Shown: in pieces, positions 50,723 to 62,443 of the stretch | Layout: every line of letters begins with the position of its first letter | How positions within the stretch are numbered: position 1 is the first letter of the stretch | Origin: Prostheceraeus crozeri | Taxonomy: Eukaryota; Platyhelminthes; Polycladida; Euryleptidae | Direction: 5' to 3' | Assembly: GCA_907163375.1 (NCBI GenBank) | Contig: CAJQUW010007819.1 | Location: forward strand, 620,001 to 684,000 | Length of the DNA: 64,000 nt | Notes under the pieces: model-generated | Seen by the model: only the letters and a program-made list of their open reading frames with translations | Databases searched by the model: none | What the model was told of the DNA's origin: nothing | Position numbers and translations under genes: made by a program

Positions 50723-50761
<39 letters not shown>

Positions 50762-51599
50762 TTGCCGCTAGAAACAGCACTTTGGAAAGGATGCAAAAAC
50801 AAGTTTACTTCATAGCAAGCCTGATTATGCAAGATGTTGAAAATACATGTACAGTCGCAGATCTAATCAAGTACGTCTAATTAAGAATTAAAACAATCGC
50901 AACTTTCAGTCTATGAAGACAAACATTGACAATCAGATATAGAATGGGAACTCTATTTGACAACTTAGAGGCAATGGAAGAATCATTTCAATGGATAGGA
51001 ACTGAGTGCTAAAGCATCTCAACTTTTAAAACGTTCTTCATTATTGCTTACGAACTTATAGTAAAGGGTTCTTAACAAGTACCAAGTAAAGAGTTCTAAT
51101 GAGACATCGTTTGAAGCCCTTTCGCGACCGAAATGAAATTCATTACGTTGTCGGAAGTCACAATGACGTGCTCTGAAAGTAGAACTTAAGTATGCCCCAG
51201 TGATGTCTTTCCAATTGTGGTGACTTTGAATAATTCATGCATCACGTGCTGTGCATGTATTGCTCGCGAAAGGGTTTCAAAAACCCATTTTTTAACAGTC
51301 CTTAGCATTGTCCAGACGTAGGATAAGCTACATGTAAATGCTGAACAAGATACTCAACACGCTTAATTGAAAGTGTATTTTCTTATTATTGGTTTGGCAA
51401 AAAAAATGTATTGATAAAGAAATCTGATCAGATTCTATGAATAATATACTTTTAAAAACGCGTCATAATCATTGAATTGAATTGATACCAATGACATGCC
51501 AATGATAACCAATAACATGCTCTGGAACAGTACAGGATAGGTCACGCGGCCAAAGGTGGGTAGAGCTTTCTCTACTCTATACATTTGTAATTTCTGTCT
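50501..51599. other. Intergenic DNA with (TA)n microsatellite
   Basis: The only clear structure is a (TA)n tract at 50724-50759. No gene pattern seen. Confidence 0.6.
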
Positions 51600-52390
51600 G
51601 ACGCGTCACGTTGCTGTGGTGGGCATTGCGTGAGCAATGGCTAAGTTCAGACAAGGACCCACCGCTGCGGGGTATATCGCAGAACCCGTGTCAGGGTAAC
51701 GGCGAAGACAAACAGCGGATCCTTTGAGGGCGGATTCTTAGAAGGCGAATCCATCATTGGAGAAGGCGCTAGCCAACCCTGGAAGTCAACGGCGGCAACG
51801 GCGAAAGAGTAATGGTGCTCCATTCCAGTACATTTTGCAGTAGGCAACGGAAAACTCCTGCGATATCATCTCCCAAGTTCTAACCATGATGCAAGTTACA
51901 GTGGGAAATCAGAGAAGCAACGGCGTCCAGGAGATTCAGAAGAATGTTTCGCTCGGTCGGAAGCGTCATGCATCTCAGATGAATTCAGTCCGTCAACAAG
52001 CTACTGAGGAAAATCACATGCCTATTGCTCACTGGAGTGTAAGAACCATGTAATCACTGGAAAATATCGCCAATGTTGAATTAGAAATTAAAAGATTGAC
52101 GATCGCCAAATTGGAAATATCTGAAATGAGATACAAACCGATTGGCGAATTCAATACAAGTCAGTCTCGTGTTTTCTTCTCAGGAAATGAAAGAAAGAAA
52201 ATAAACGGAGTTGGTTATATTGTTTCAAAGAAATGGAGTCGTAATACTTCAAACCATTAGAAATTATTGGTGCAAAAATGAAAGAGTAATAATGATTTAA
52301 ATTGAAAGTGCTTCTCGAAATATAAATCTTATTGAAGTTTATGTGACGACTCAGTCAGCAGACGACCATTTGGTAGAAGAAGTGCATGAG
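51600..52390 (+). pseudogene. LINE 5' region and endonuclease relic
   Basis: At about 52020 the plus strand reads IAHWSVRTM, then ELEIKRLTIAKLEISEMRYK and FFSGNERKKINGVGYIVSKKW, matching the start of the apurinic-type endonuclease of LINE elements often labelled craniofacial-development-protein-2-like (pattern TWNVRTL..., LSEMRW, FSG...GVG.IL). A GC-rich leader (51600-52000) precedes it. Several stops; the reverse transcriptase is missing. Confidence 0.6.
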
Positions 52391-52489
52391 GACATAAAGT
52401 AATTAGTGAGATTAATCAAAAATAGTGAGCCGTTGCTCTGTTAATGTTTCAAGAAGATTTGAAAATTTACTTTAATACATAAAGAGTAA

Positions 52490-53460
52490 TGGCTTTATCT
52501 CTTCTCGTGAATTATCTTTTTTCTTACCTCCTGGTCAACCACTTGATAGGTATTTTTATCTGTTACCGAAGGCACATAAGGATGTCAGGAACCTTTCCGT
52601 TATGACCTTTGGTCGTCCCATCGTTGCTGACTGTGGCAGTATTGCCCGATGTTGTGCAACCCTTGTCGAATATTTTTGGCACCAACTGCCAAGTCAGCTA
52701 AAAGTTTCATTCGTGACTCGCTTAACGTTATTTCCTTAATAGAAAATGTGAATGCTTCTGATGCCTCCATTTTATTCACTCGCTTTTCACCAACATACCC
52801 ACTGAGGAGGGAATCATTGCTGTTGCAAGTGCATTTTTACCTTATCTTGACCACAGGCAACCTGACCTCAGTTTGCTTACTATCCTCCGCATAATACTAA
52901 CGAACAATATTTTCAAATTCAATGGTGACTTTTTCTTGCAAACTAATGGCACAGCTATGGATTGAGCATTTGGGTCATCTTGCGCGAACATCTATTTGAT
53001 GGAATTGGAAGAAAATGTATACTCATTGCCGAAAGCATCATATATCTCGCATCGTTATATTGACGACATCTTTGGTGTTTGGACTTACTCAGAAACGTTT
53101 ACAGACCTGACTTTTGCTAATTCGATTTGTCCTTCCATCAAAGCTACTATTATCTTTGACTGTGCCAAAGTGAACTTTTTAGATTTGTGTCTTTACAAAT
53201 GTTGTAATCGGATTTGTTATTGTATTTCTCGGCCAGACATCGCGCAGTTTACGTAAACGTATGTCTGAACATGAAAATAACATAATTTTTATGCATCCGT
53301 CCAGTGTATCTGAGCATTTTAGCGGTGTATGTAGCATGTCAGATTTTTTTTTACTGTACTTGAACATTGTCCAAATAGTGAAAAAAGACTTATGAAAGAA
53401 ATTATGTGGAAAAAACGATTACTTAGTTTGAAGCCTAATGACCAACAGCTTTAACGAGAT
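52490..53460 (+). pseudogene. Penelope-like retroelement reverse transcriptase relic
   Basis: Plus-strand blocks in order: RYFYLLPKAHKD, RPIVADCGSIARC, FTNIPTEEGIIAV, NNIFKFNGDFFLQTNGTAMD, ANIYLMELEENVYSLPKAS and HRYIDDIFGVWTYSETF (the YIDD catalytic box), then VNFLDLCLYK. This order and the FTNIP..E, Q..GTAMG and RYVDDIF patterns are those of Penelope-like reverse transcriptases. Stops and frame shifts separate the blocks, and no GIY-YIG domain is visible. Confidence 0.7.
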
Positions 53461-53549
53461 GCTTTTTAAGTTGCATGCTGGCTCATGATGCACACGTGTA
53501 CAGTAGTTAGATTTTTCCCACTTGAGGCGCACCCGGTTCATGATTTGGC

Positions 53550-53745
53550 CCTCTGCTCGATTTGAAGCGCGGCGGTTCGGATTTTGGCCCTATTTGAGGC
53601 GCAGCAGTTGGGATTTTGGCCCTATTTGAGGCGCAGTGGTTCGGATTTTGGCCCTATTTGAAGCGCAGTGGTTCGGAGTTTGGCCCTTTTGAGGCACAGC
53701 GGTTCGGGTTTTAGCCCTTTTGAGTCGCGGAAGATCGTATGTGTC
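53550..53745. repeat. ~33-bp minisatellite
   Basis: About six imperfect units of TTTGGCCCTATTTGAGGCGC plus AGTGGTTCGGAT. No coding potential assigned. Confidence 0.85.
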
Positions 53746-54112
53746 CTGTTTAAGTCCACTAGGATCGTGTTTTGGCCTCTTTAGGTGTAGTAGGATAGGG
53801 ATTTGGCTGGAAGGTTGTGGATGGAAGGTCGGAAAGGATGTCGGGAGGTGGCCGAGTATGTGATGGTAAGCAGACCAAAGAAGAGACCGGTGCAGGGCGG
53901 AAAGTTGGAGAGAAGGCGGTAGGAGAGAGTGGAGTTGGAAAGACAGTCCGATGCAGGTAGGAGAGAGAAGCTGACAAGCAGAGTTTATCCAAAGTGGGTC
54001 ATGTTTTGAGGCATGTCGTGCAGAAGTGGACGTGTTTTGTCCACGGTGTGCCCAACTTTTGACTGCAAGAGGAAGGAAGGAGGAGTTCTCCTGTGAGGCA
54101 AGGGTAGGAATC

Positions 54113-55030
54113 TCTGAAAACCGCCAGAGTTAGAAAAAGGTGGGTTTTGGTCGTTTTGGGATGAGAAAGTCCATTTTTCGACATGAAGGAGGTCTCGGAT
54201 GGGAAAACGGAGGACAGATTCGGATTCTACGTGAAATTTTGGGTTACAAAGGTTGTTTCCAGCGAAATCGGAAAGAAAAAATTTTTGGGACGTCCCCCCC
54301 CCGGCAGCGATCTTCCAATTTTGGTGTTAGAGATCGTAGAAAGTCGTGCAATAGCTCATTTGAAAGCTAAGAGTGAGAAAAATGCAGTGGAAAGCTCAGT
54401 TTGGTCCTATTTTCCTGAGTTTAGAGAGGAAAATGGCAGGAAAACGTCAGAGTGAGAAAAGGCAGGTTTTGGATGTTTTGGGATGAGAAAGTCCATTTTT
54501 CGACTTGAAGGAGGTCTCGGATGGGAAAACGGAGTGCAACTTCGGACTTTTTGGTCAATGTTGGGTGTAGGAATTTGTTTCCAGCTCAATCGGAGAGAAA
54601 AAGTTCTGATCTCCCCCCCTCGGCAGCGATCTTCCAACTTTAGTGTTAGAGATCGTAGAAAGTCATGCAATAGCTCGTCTGAAAGCTGAGAGTGAGACAA
54701 ATTCAGTGAAAGAAACGGCTTGTTCCTATCTGCCTTCGTTTAGATGCGAGACGCCATTGAAAATTTGGGACATTGGCGAAAAAGTGACAGAATTAGAATT
54801 TTTACGAAAACGGCTTTAGCGGGTGAACCAAGCCTCGGACGGGAAAACAGAGACCAGATTTGGAATCAGCGTGCCATTCTGCATCTAGACGGTGATTTTC
54901 AAGTCAATCAGAGAGAAAAAGTTGAAAAGTTGGGTCTCCACATGAGATTTTTTCCTGAAAATGTTAAATTGTAGCCACCTTTGGCGGTCAATAGCGGAGG
55001 ATTGGAAGTGAATGAGGAGCTCGGGTTTCT
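54113..55030. repeat. ~322-bp macrosatellite, two clear units and a diverged third
   Basis: GGATGAGAAAGTCCATTTTT occurs at 54159 and again about 322 bases later; each unit continues with AGGTCTCGGATGGGAAAACG, CGGCAGCGATCTTCCAA and TTAGAGATCGTAGAAAGTC. From about 54740 a more diverged copy is readable (CCTCGGACGGGAAAACAGAG). Short overlapping open frames on both strands arise from the repeat and are not taken as genes. Confidence 0.8.
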
Positions 55031-55298
55031 TTTAGGGGTAAGACCGCACTTTGTTCTCTAGGATCATATCTTTTCAGATCTGTGGAAGGTTTCGTTTCCA
55101 AATGAGAGCCTGTTAAAATCGAGTTTTTGCGCATTTTCCAAGATTTTGGAACTTTTTGAAAAAACGGCAGAGTTTTTCAGCTGGGCTCCTGGTCATCGTA
55201 GAGGGTCGAGGGATGTCTTAAATGAAAGGGGAGAGCGAGAAAACGTGGCACTCAAAATTTGAAGTCAATCGGAGCACTAGAACCGGAGATAGACGGGT

Positions 55299-55640
55299 TT
55301 AAAGTTTTTGGATGATGGGTATTACGTCATTAGCTGATCGCCACAAACTATATAAGTGGAAACTCTGCTTGTGGAAATCAGTTCTCCTCCCGACTGGGTT
55401 GCGGTAGGTGAACTCCGGAGCTCTGATGATAGCATTGGATATCTGAAAAACCGGGTTCCTGCAAGAAATCGACTTAGAAAATTTCATTGCTGATATCAGC
55501 TAAGGCGTCAGACTTAGAGGTTTGCCAGGAGATGGCCTTCGTCTCCAGGCCATTAAAGACTCAAAACTTTAGAGGCTTGTAACTTTGCTTCTACAAGTCC
55601 GTTTGACTTGATTCAAAAAAGGTTCGGTTGCTATTGACCT
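55299..55640. promoter_or_regulatory. Possible core promoter (TATA box) of unknown element
   Basis: ATTACGTCATTAGCTGATCG is followed by a TATA-type box CTATATAAG at about 55348, a plausible Pol II promoter, but no gene is recognisable downstream. Weak. Confidence 0.2.
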
Positions 55641-55779
55641 GCCCTAAGTGATAAACTACTTATAAAATTTCATAAGTAGTGCTAAAAAGTTGAAAAATTT
55701 AAAATTCACTATTTTTTGAGGTTTTCTGGGGTTTTCGACCCTCCTGAAGTCAACTAAAGGATTTGTAATGATGTCTGAG

Positions 55780-56400
55780 CCAATCTTACCATGATATAAG
55801 CAGATTTCCACTGAAAGCGAGCAAGACACGGAGAGTTTTGCTGTAATATTCCACTGATAGGGTGTTCCTTCGGGACGGCGGATGATGCCGTAGTGATAAG
55901 TGTGGCAAGGGAGTGTGTCATATTTTAGACCGAAACCGCTGGGGCAACTCATGTCTCATGTTGGGCATTTGACACAGTTCTCAACGTAGCACTTTGAACG
56001 CCAATCGGTTGAGTCTTAGCTATCTTGTCATGGGTGGCATCTAGACATCTCCATTGCAAAACGCTTGTGAATCACGGCTTGCTATCCCTCTCTACGGCTT
56101 GCTATCAAGCTGATCAAAGATTGTCAACCTCTTACCAACTCCAACGGTTTTCATATCTGGCTATCAAGTCATTGACGGTGCAAGTCACGGAGATTTTCGG
56201 TGTCATACTTCCTGTTGGTGGGCGTTCTTTCGAGACAACGGTGAAGTCCGTAGCGATGAGTACTGCACGGGACGTTGGTAATTGTAATCCTTGTGAAACC
56301 TCTCTGCGTCATGTTTCCAAGTGGTTGCCTTTCGTCTCAACGTTGTACTCTGACCCCCAGGGCGACATTTAGCTATATGCTACAGGTTACCTCATAAAAT
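55780..56400 (-). repeat. Two diverged tandem modules (~365 bp), possibly once coding
   Basis: 55820-56045 and 56185-56400 are homologous (for example CACGGAGA, GGGTGTTCCTTCGGGAC against GGGCGTTCTTTCGAGAC, ATCTCCATTGCA) but about one third diverged. On the minus strand both give a similar short pattern ending T-x-K-x-SV-x-C (WNITAKLSVSCSL, MTPKISVTCTV). Whether these are duplicated exons or noncoding satellite cannot be decided. Confidence 0.4.
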
Positions 56401-57954
56401 CTCCATTGCACTTGTCTCCCGATAGTTGGCCAACCATGCGAGAATGAACCATAAGTTTTTTTAAGAACTGTCTCTATCACGGAGACGAAATGATGAATAG
56501 AATGAAATGGGAGGCCACCCTTGCACCACATGCAACACATCACAGACTTCTCTCTTTGCAAGTGAACAAGCTCTTGTCATACGAATGAAAAGTCGTGTTA
56601 GATGACTGTTTACTGCAATAAAGTTGAAAGTAACGTATTGGCATGAAGAATAAATCGGTGTTTCGTAAATGAGTACATTCCAAACTCTATCTAACGTGCT
56701 TCGTTGTAGGAATGTTAACCAACGTTAAATTCATGAACGTTAAAGTAAAACTCTGAATGTAACATTAACGTGTTGCGTTTTCATGGTATTACCAACGTTG
56801 AATGTTGGAGATGAAGAGTCAACATTCGATGTAGACAACAGTGAATCAACTAGAATAAATCAAACCTGCTCATCACGTTTCATAAACGCTAGGTGTGATC
56901 ATGTGAAGACTTAATTTAAGACTCATACGTATGTGGGAGATGCAACATTCAGAATGAAAAAGTAGAAACGTTTTGATGGTTTGCAATCACGAAAGGTGAA
57001 TGCACAAACACTGTTTCGTCAATCAGTACCGTCTGTGTTAGAAAAGTGTATTGAAAGATTTAATTTGACTCATGTGAAATTTGTAAACATCAAGGTTGTT
57101 AGAGTTAAACACTAATATCCGCGGTGTAAGAGACCAAGGGTTCAATGCACTGCGCTACCAGCAGTGACAATGAATTTCATGTTGGTGAAACTTTCATGTA
57201 GATCATGACAGTGCTAGCGCAGTATTCCAGAATAATGTATCGAAATATCAGAATCAAATGTGTAAGCTGAAGCGTCTCATTCTAAACTAAGCGTGCTTTG
57301 GAAATCAATACTTGTATAGTATCGAAATGACAGCATCAAATGTGTAAACTGAAACGTGCATGGGGTTAGTTGTTTTATTCTAAACTAAATGTGCGTTGCA
57401 AATCAAAACTTGCGTTGATAGAATCAACATTGTAGCATGTATCATTTCAAACTGTGTTACTGGAAGTCAACGTTAAGTGAATGTAGACGATAAATTCATA
57501 AAATTTCACGAAATGACATTACATCCTAAGGTTTCACACATTAGATCTTTCGTTGTGGGAATCAAAATTTAGAGTGAGGCTACATACACTGAGACTAAAC
57601 CTACATAGAAGTAGCCATCAATGGTTTTAGGGTGAAGCAGTTACATTGATGCCAGTGAAATCAGATGATGTCACTGCAAACACTTTTGCTATAGGTTTAT
57701 TGTACACTTCAGCCCTATGACTTCAGTCGGTTACTAAACCGATGCGGTTACTTCTAAATGTCTCCCTGATAAAAATCAACTCCATTACTATAGGATCACT
57801 GAATGCTTCAGTGTTCAACCCATTTGTACTCACGAATGCAGTGAGAGAACACAGAATGGTTTGGTTACTTATATTGATGTCAGGTTGGATGTCATAGGTC
57901 TTGAAGAAAGTAGCAAGCGCAGATGTGAGTTTCAGGCAATGATAGAGTGAGGTA
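56401..57954. other. Intergenic DNA, weak internal duplications
   Basis: No gene seen. A diverged ~100-base duplication (TCAAATGTGTAAGCTGAA at about 57254 and CAAATGTGTAAACTGAAACG at about 57336, each followed by CTAAACTAA) is the only structure. Confidence 0.55.
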
Positions 57955-58426
57955 GTGTGGTCTTATGCAGTTGAGTTTGACAATGAGTTCTGCTCCTTGC
58001 GCGTTCATCGACAAAGTCTTCAAGGTAAAGTGCGCGACTACATCATTTCTTTTCACAATGAGTGTGCCGACTTAGGGCTTGCAATTGAAAAGGGATACTT
58101 AGTGTATCAACAGCTGATGGAAAACATGAAAGACAAGTATGTGAAGGGGCGTCTCGTAGCAGAAATCGAATTTGAGAAAACGAAAGGTGAATACATTGGT
58201 GAACATGAGTGTTTTCACTTTGCATCATATTCTGCAGTGTATATATGATCAGGATGATTTCTATCAGCGGCACATGGCAAAGGTTGCCTCGCGTTTGGAA
58301 ACATTTCATGAACATGGCTCAAACTTGCTATTATGTCGCATCAAGCATATACATATTCAACTGAATGTGCTTGATGGAGTTATTGAACTGCATACCTCTA
58401 TCACAAATCATGAAGTCAGGATATAA
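57955..58426 (+). pseudogene. Unrecognised coding-like stretch
   Basis: A 97-codon frame (57955-58248; EFCSLRVHRQSLQGKVRDYI, KGYLVYQQLMENMKDKYVKG) overlaps a second one in another frame (58172-58426; DQDDFYQRHMAKVASRLETF). Amino-acid use looks protein-like, and a frame change near 58230 would explain the overlap. No family recognised; may be a chance pair or a decayed gene. Confidence 0.3.
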
Positions 58427-59399
58427 GCCATGCTCTGTCATTGGTTTCGTTAACTAATCGTGCTTATAACTAAACGCTGGTTGTCATTCTTCAGAGGTAC
58501 ACGTTCGGACGTGATACTGCGGATACATGTGAGACACGAATTCTCTACATTTTATACCTTCATTCATCATGCTGGATTGGTAGTGTATCTGGAGACTAAC
58601 ACATGCATTATGACCACACTAAGCTGAAATGATCTTTGACATGACTACATGTCTCGTAGAAGACATCTCATTTGCTGAACACCATTGCATTTTGTATGAG
58701 GAAGTTACCTACAGCGTAAAATATCATCCGAAGTGCATTGTAGCCTCCATGTACATGGACCCTTTCCTTTTTTATCGTCAACAGTGAATTTGTGAATGTT
58801 GCGCTGCTAGACAATTCAATAGTTGTTCATTGTAACATAAGTTTCGAAAGATGTCGTTTGTATTGAAGCACTTTATGTTCAATGTAAACGCGCATTTAGA
58901 CTCTCCTACGTTGAATACAATTTAAGTAGAACATGCTTGTTTTCTCTATCTGAATTTATAGTGAAACTTAACAGCGATGGCCAATGTGGATGATTTAGAG
59001 AATGTCAAATCCAGTTTTCAACAACCATGTATTGACAAATTAACAATAACTGCGCATTGGCTCGTGATATACAAACCTTCAGCGGATTGTTTATGGATTC
59101 AGTTTTGTGATGCTTTACGATCAACATTTGTATGTAAGTAATTCCTTAGAGTTACAATTGCTGCAATGTAAAATCTAAGGTATATAGGATGTAGGCAATA
59201 AATACTTAAGTAACAGCCATTCACTCTAAATCAATGTTTAGATCGCTTTCATGATTAAACCATGTCCTAACCAACAAAGTATTATAAAGGATGGATCATG
59301 GCTTATGGAATGGTTATAATTACTCGTACATCTGTAAATGTTTTATTCAACTATGAATCGAAAGTGTGTCAACCAAATATATATATATATATATATATA

Positions 59400-59439
<40 letters not shown>

Positions 59440-59643
59440 ATTGGGTCTAGAAGTGCGTTTTACTGTTCCGTAACAACACTATCTCACCCAAAACAAGATA
59501 GGTCATCATCCTTGTTGGAGGCATCAAATATCAGTTGAGGCGCATGAGGCCCATTTATGTTAAATGAAAAAAGACACATTCTTCAAATCGATGTTATTGA
59601 ATCGCAGTTACATTAGTATACACGTTTTCACGAGGAAGATTAT
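58427..59643. other. Intergenic DNA with compound (TA)n microsatellite
   Basis: A (TA)n tract runs at 59378-59399 and 59405-59438 with CATTG between. Otherwise no gene pattern. Confidence 0.6.
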
Positions 59644-59928
59644 ATGCAGGAAATAAAGTTCACACAAATCACTGCACAAGTTTTCAAGAGGAGCTTGTAC
59701 ACTCAGACGCAATGTTACCAAAGTGCGGGAGATGTGCGGTGGTATCACTGTAGAATTGACGTACACTTAGAAAATATTGTCACCACAATGCTGGATTTGG
59801 GAACACGAATGCACAACAAAGCCATGGTACTGTACATGCAGATCGAGACGCAGTGCGATGCAGTGATGATAAACGTGTCACACCACTCACAATTTAAATC
59901 GGCAATAGGAATGTGTCTTGTAAAATAG
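59644..59928 (+). CDS. Small unrecognised open frame
   Basis: 94 codons (VFKRSLYTQTQCYQSAGDVR, IVTTMLDLGTRMHNKAMVLY), ending 39 bases before the end of the minus-strand polymerase relic. No family recognised. It could belong to the same relic element or be chance. Confidence 0.25.
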   Translation: MQEIKFTQITAQVFKRSLYTQTQCYQSAGDVRWYHCRIDVHLENIVTTMLDLGTRMHNKAMVLYMQIETQCDAVMINVSHHSQFKSAIGMCLVK

Positions 59929-59966
59929 TTCAAAAAGCACAAACGTCAACAAATAGCGTGAACGGT

Positions 59967-60600
59967 TCATATATCATCGCAAGATGGAGGAAGAGAAAGT
60001 TTTCGTTTTTTAGGTGGTGGAAGATATGTGTCCGGATGTCTATGAGGGAGTGAGTGGTTGGGACTCAACCAACAACGTTTGTTTTCCCACGCGCTGAGAG
60101 CACGCTTACTGAATGTGCACGTTTGAATTTGATGTTTGGTTGATTTTATTATTGTTATATCGACGTAGCTATCCATTTTATCTTGGTATGCTATGCGGTA
60201 ATTTTCATGGTTAAAATTTTTCACAAGGGAACGTGAAATACCTTTGGCACGTTTGATGGAGTCAGAGGTGTCCCTATATTTCATCGAATACATTTTAGGC
60301 CTTAGCAATATCATTTCTTCTAGAGGACTCCCACCACATTCATCTTTAAAGCATCCGAGTTTTGCCTTGTTCTTAATTGAGTAAATTGGATGTGTTGATG
60401 GATAATTGGAACTATCAGATTTATTTTCAAAATGTTTAAGGATGTCATTTTCTGGAATTTGCTTTTTAATTGTGACGGCTAGAAAAAAGCTATCGGTATC
60501 ACCACTAACTAGCTCAACGCGATGGAAAATTGGACAAGGTCTCAGTGTTTTATAAAATAACTTAAACATTTCCAATTTAGAGTGGTCAGTAATAGGCAAA
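59967..60600 (-). pseudogene. Polinton relic: DNA polymerase B, C-terminal part
   Basis: Shows motif C (SGDTDSFFL), then KLGCFKDECGG and LLRPKMYSMKY (the C-terminal palm/thumb pattern), and RALSAWENKRCWLSPNHSLP, the usual end of Polinton polymerases. Fossil part; upstream parts are absent. Confidence 0.75.
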
Positions 60601-61170
60601 AGACCGTTCCAGGACACCCCATTTTTCAATTTTTTTGCACCTTTAAAAACGACTAAATTTATCAATTTATGTCTTTATTTCAGGTTTTTAAGACCTAAAT
60701 TCATGAATTTAGACCGTTCCAGGCTACCATAAAATTCAAAAAAATAGTATCTTTAAAAACGACATAAATCCATGAATTTTGTCCCTTTTTCAGGTTTTTA
60801 AGACCTAAATTCATAAATTTAGTCCATTTAAAAAGTATCATTTTTGAAAAAATGGTATTTTTAAAAACGACTAAATTCATGAATTTTGATCATTTTTTCA
60901 GGTTATGAAGAAAAAAACCGTTTTTAAAAATACCCAATTTTTCAAATATTTCAAAATCTCAAATTTGAGAATTACAATTTTTCACCCGCCCTTAAAATCA
61001 TGACCGTTCCAGGACACCGAAAAAATTATAAAAGTTAAGAATCTCAAAATTTGAGAATTACAATTTTTACCTTGAAAATCATGACCGTTCAAGGACACAA
61101 CATCATAAAAGTTAGTATTTTTAAAAACGTCTTTTAAATCCATTTCAGGTTTTTAAAATATATCATGTGA
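60580..61170. repeat. ~125-bp degenerate tandem repeat with GACCGTTCCAGGACA motif
   Basis: Repeated elements are GACCGTTCCAGG (60602, 60712, 61003, a variant at 61083), TTTAAAAACGACTAAATTCA and TTTCAGGTTTTTAAGACCTA. The motif GACCGTTCTAGGACA also occurs near the tips of the terminal repeats of Polinton copy 2. Confidence 0.75.
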
Positions 61171-61305
61171 CTAAAAATATTTCTTTAACAGGTAGCGGTT
61201 AATGCAAAATAAAAAACACATTCTTTTTTCCTTTTTGAAATATTTTATTCAGATGTATGTATAAGTAGTTTAGATTACAAAGTAAATATATGACAACTAG
61301 AAAAA

Positions 61306-61624
61306 TGTTACATTCATAAACTGGGAATGACATTCCCATTTTTCTATTGTTACATAAAATGATTGACAATACACGACACTACGTCAAATAATATGCTAGA
61401 AGTCACACAGTATAAGAAAAAATAAAGAATGTTACATTTATAAGCTGCGAATGCTCATTCCCATTCTCTTATTCCGTCTCACAAAATAAAATGTTAATGC
61501 ATGCTACTCACATAATATAGCAAAGTCTTGCAATACAAGAAAAAGCAACCACTGTTTCATTTATAAGCTGCGAATGGCATTCCCATTTTTCTATTCTGTT
61601 ACATAAAATGATTGTCAATACATA
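61306..61624. repeat. ~125-bp tandem repeat after the relic accessory gene
   Basis: Three imperfect units containing ATAAGCTGCGAATGGCATTC, CCATTTTTCTATTCTGTTAC and AATGATTGTCAATACATACTACT. In position it parallels the 121-bp array that follows the accessory gene of copy 1. Confidence 0.8.
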
Positions 61625-62317
61625 CTACTCATTTTGTGTTTGACGCTCCTGTATATGTTGTGTCTCTAATTGCTGCGTTAGTCCAGTTGACATATCAGAT
61701 GTCTGATTGGATTCTTGGGAAGAAAATATCCCCGAGCTAATTTGAAGCAACTGTTCCTCTTTTTCAAATTCAAAATAATCTTCAAAATACTTAAAGTTTT
61801 TGAAAACAAAGAATATACTTAAAGTACATGTTTGAAGTTTTGTGTTAGCTTGAGAAAGGCGATATAATTTTATCAAAAACGTTACATACCTTCTTGAGAA
61901 TTTAATGTTATATTCACTCTCCAACTTTTGAGTAAAGGCTACCATTGATAAATGTTCCATTGATTTTAATTTAAATATCACAAATCCTTGGCAAATAGCA
62001 ATTGATAAGGAAGAATTATTGTGTACTTTTTCTTGATAAATTAGAGAATGTAGGGTTGTAACACAGTTTTTGATAGTGCATGTCGCCTGTGCACTCACGT
62101 CGAGCTGTCGTTGGATTAGTTGTCCTGATGAAAATGAGTTTCTTATTTCAGAAAAAATCTCATTTTTCTTGTCTTCTTTTTCTGGTTTTACCTTCTTTTG
62201 AAAATAGAATTCATGATTTACAATGAGAGTTTTGAAAAAATCTTTCTTCTCATCTTTGATAAGTGAAAGTACTTGATCACTAAATTTGAGGAATTCGCGA
62301 TGAATAGAAGCACTCAT
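61625..62317 (-). CDS. Polinton relic: accessory gene, unrecognised helical protein
   Basis: A 230-residue open frame from the ATG at 62317 (CAAAAATGAG), chosen over the upstream ATG at 62425 because the stretch between them is the conserved leader. Mostly helical; the middle has a Cys/His-containing segment (ATCTIKNCVTTLHSLIYQEK), and the C-terminal block (KFSRRYVTFLIKLYRL, FKNFKYFEDYF) resembles that of the copy 1 accessory protein at 27146-27736. C-terminus is Gln/Glu/Thr-rich. Function unknown. It is open although its host element is decayed. Confidence 0.6.
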   Translation of the reverse strand: MSASIHREFLKFSDQVLSLIKDEKKDFFKTLIVNHEFYFQKKVKPEKEDKKNEIFSEIRNSFSSGQLIQRQLDVSAQATCTIKNCVTTLHSLIYQEKVHNNSSLSIAICQGFVIFKLKSMEHLSMVAFTQKLESEYNIKFSRRYVTFLIKLYRLSQANTKLQTCTLSIFFVFKNFKYFEDYFEFEKEEQLLQISSGIFSSQESNQTSDMSTGLTQQLETQHIQERQTQNE

Positions 62318-62340
62318 TTTTGACACAGCTTCGATGTTTA

Positions 62341-62443
62341 GGTCTCGGATAAATTGTAAACAGTCACAGTCTCGTACAACGCTCACAGAATGAATGCACG
62401 CAGTAAGAATGAAATTGTAATACATGGAATAATGGCAGCAGCC
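62341..62443 (-). promoter_or_regulatory. Conserved leader of the relic accessory gene
   Basis: Reverse complement is highly similar to 26976-27063, including GCTGCTGCCATTATTCCATG, GCATTCATTCTGTGAGCGTT and TACGAGACTGTGACTG, with about 16 extra bases in the middle. Confidence 0.65.

Noticed and set aside
54140-54700. Several overlapping 70-100-codon frames on both strands
   Set aside because: They follow the macrosatellite unit, differ between units and lack protein-like conservation.
60602-60665. N-terminal Met-containing start of the relic polymerase frame
   Set aside because: The first ~20 codons are read from the tandem repeat (GACCGTTCCAGGACA units), not from a polymerase; the recognisable polymerase part begins after them.
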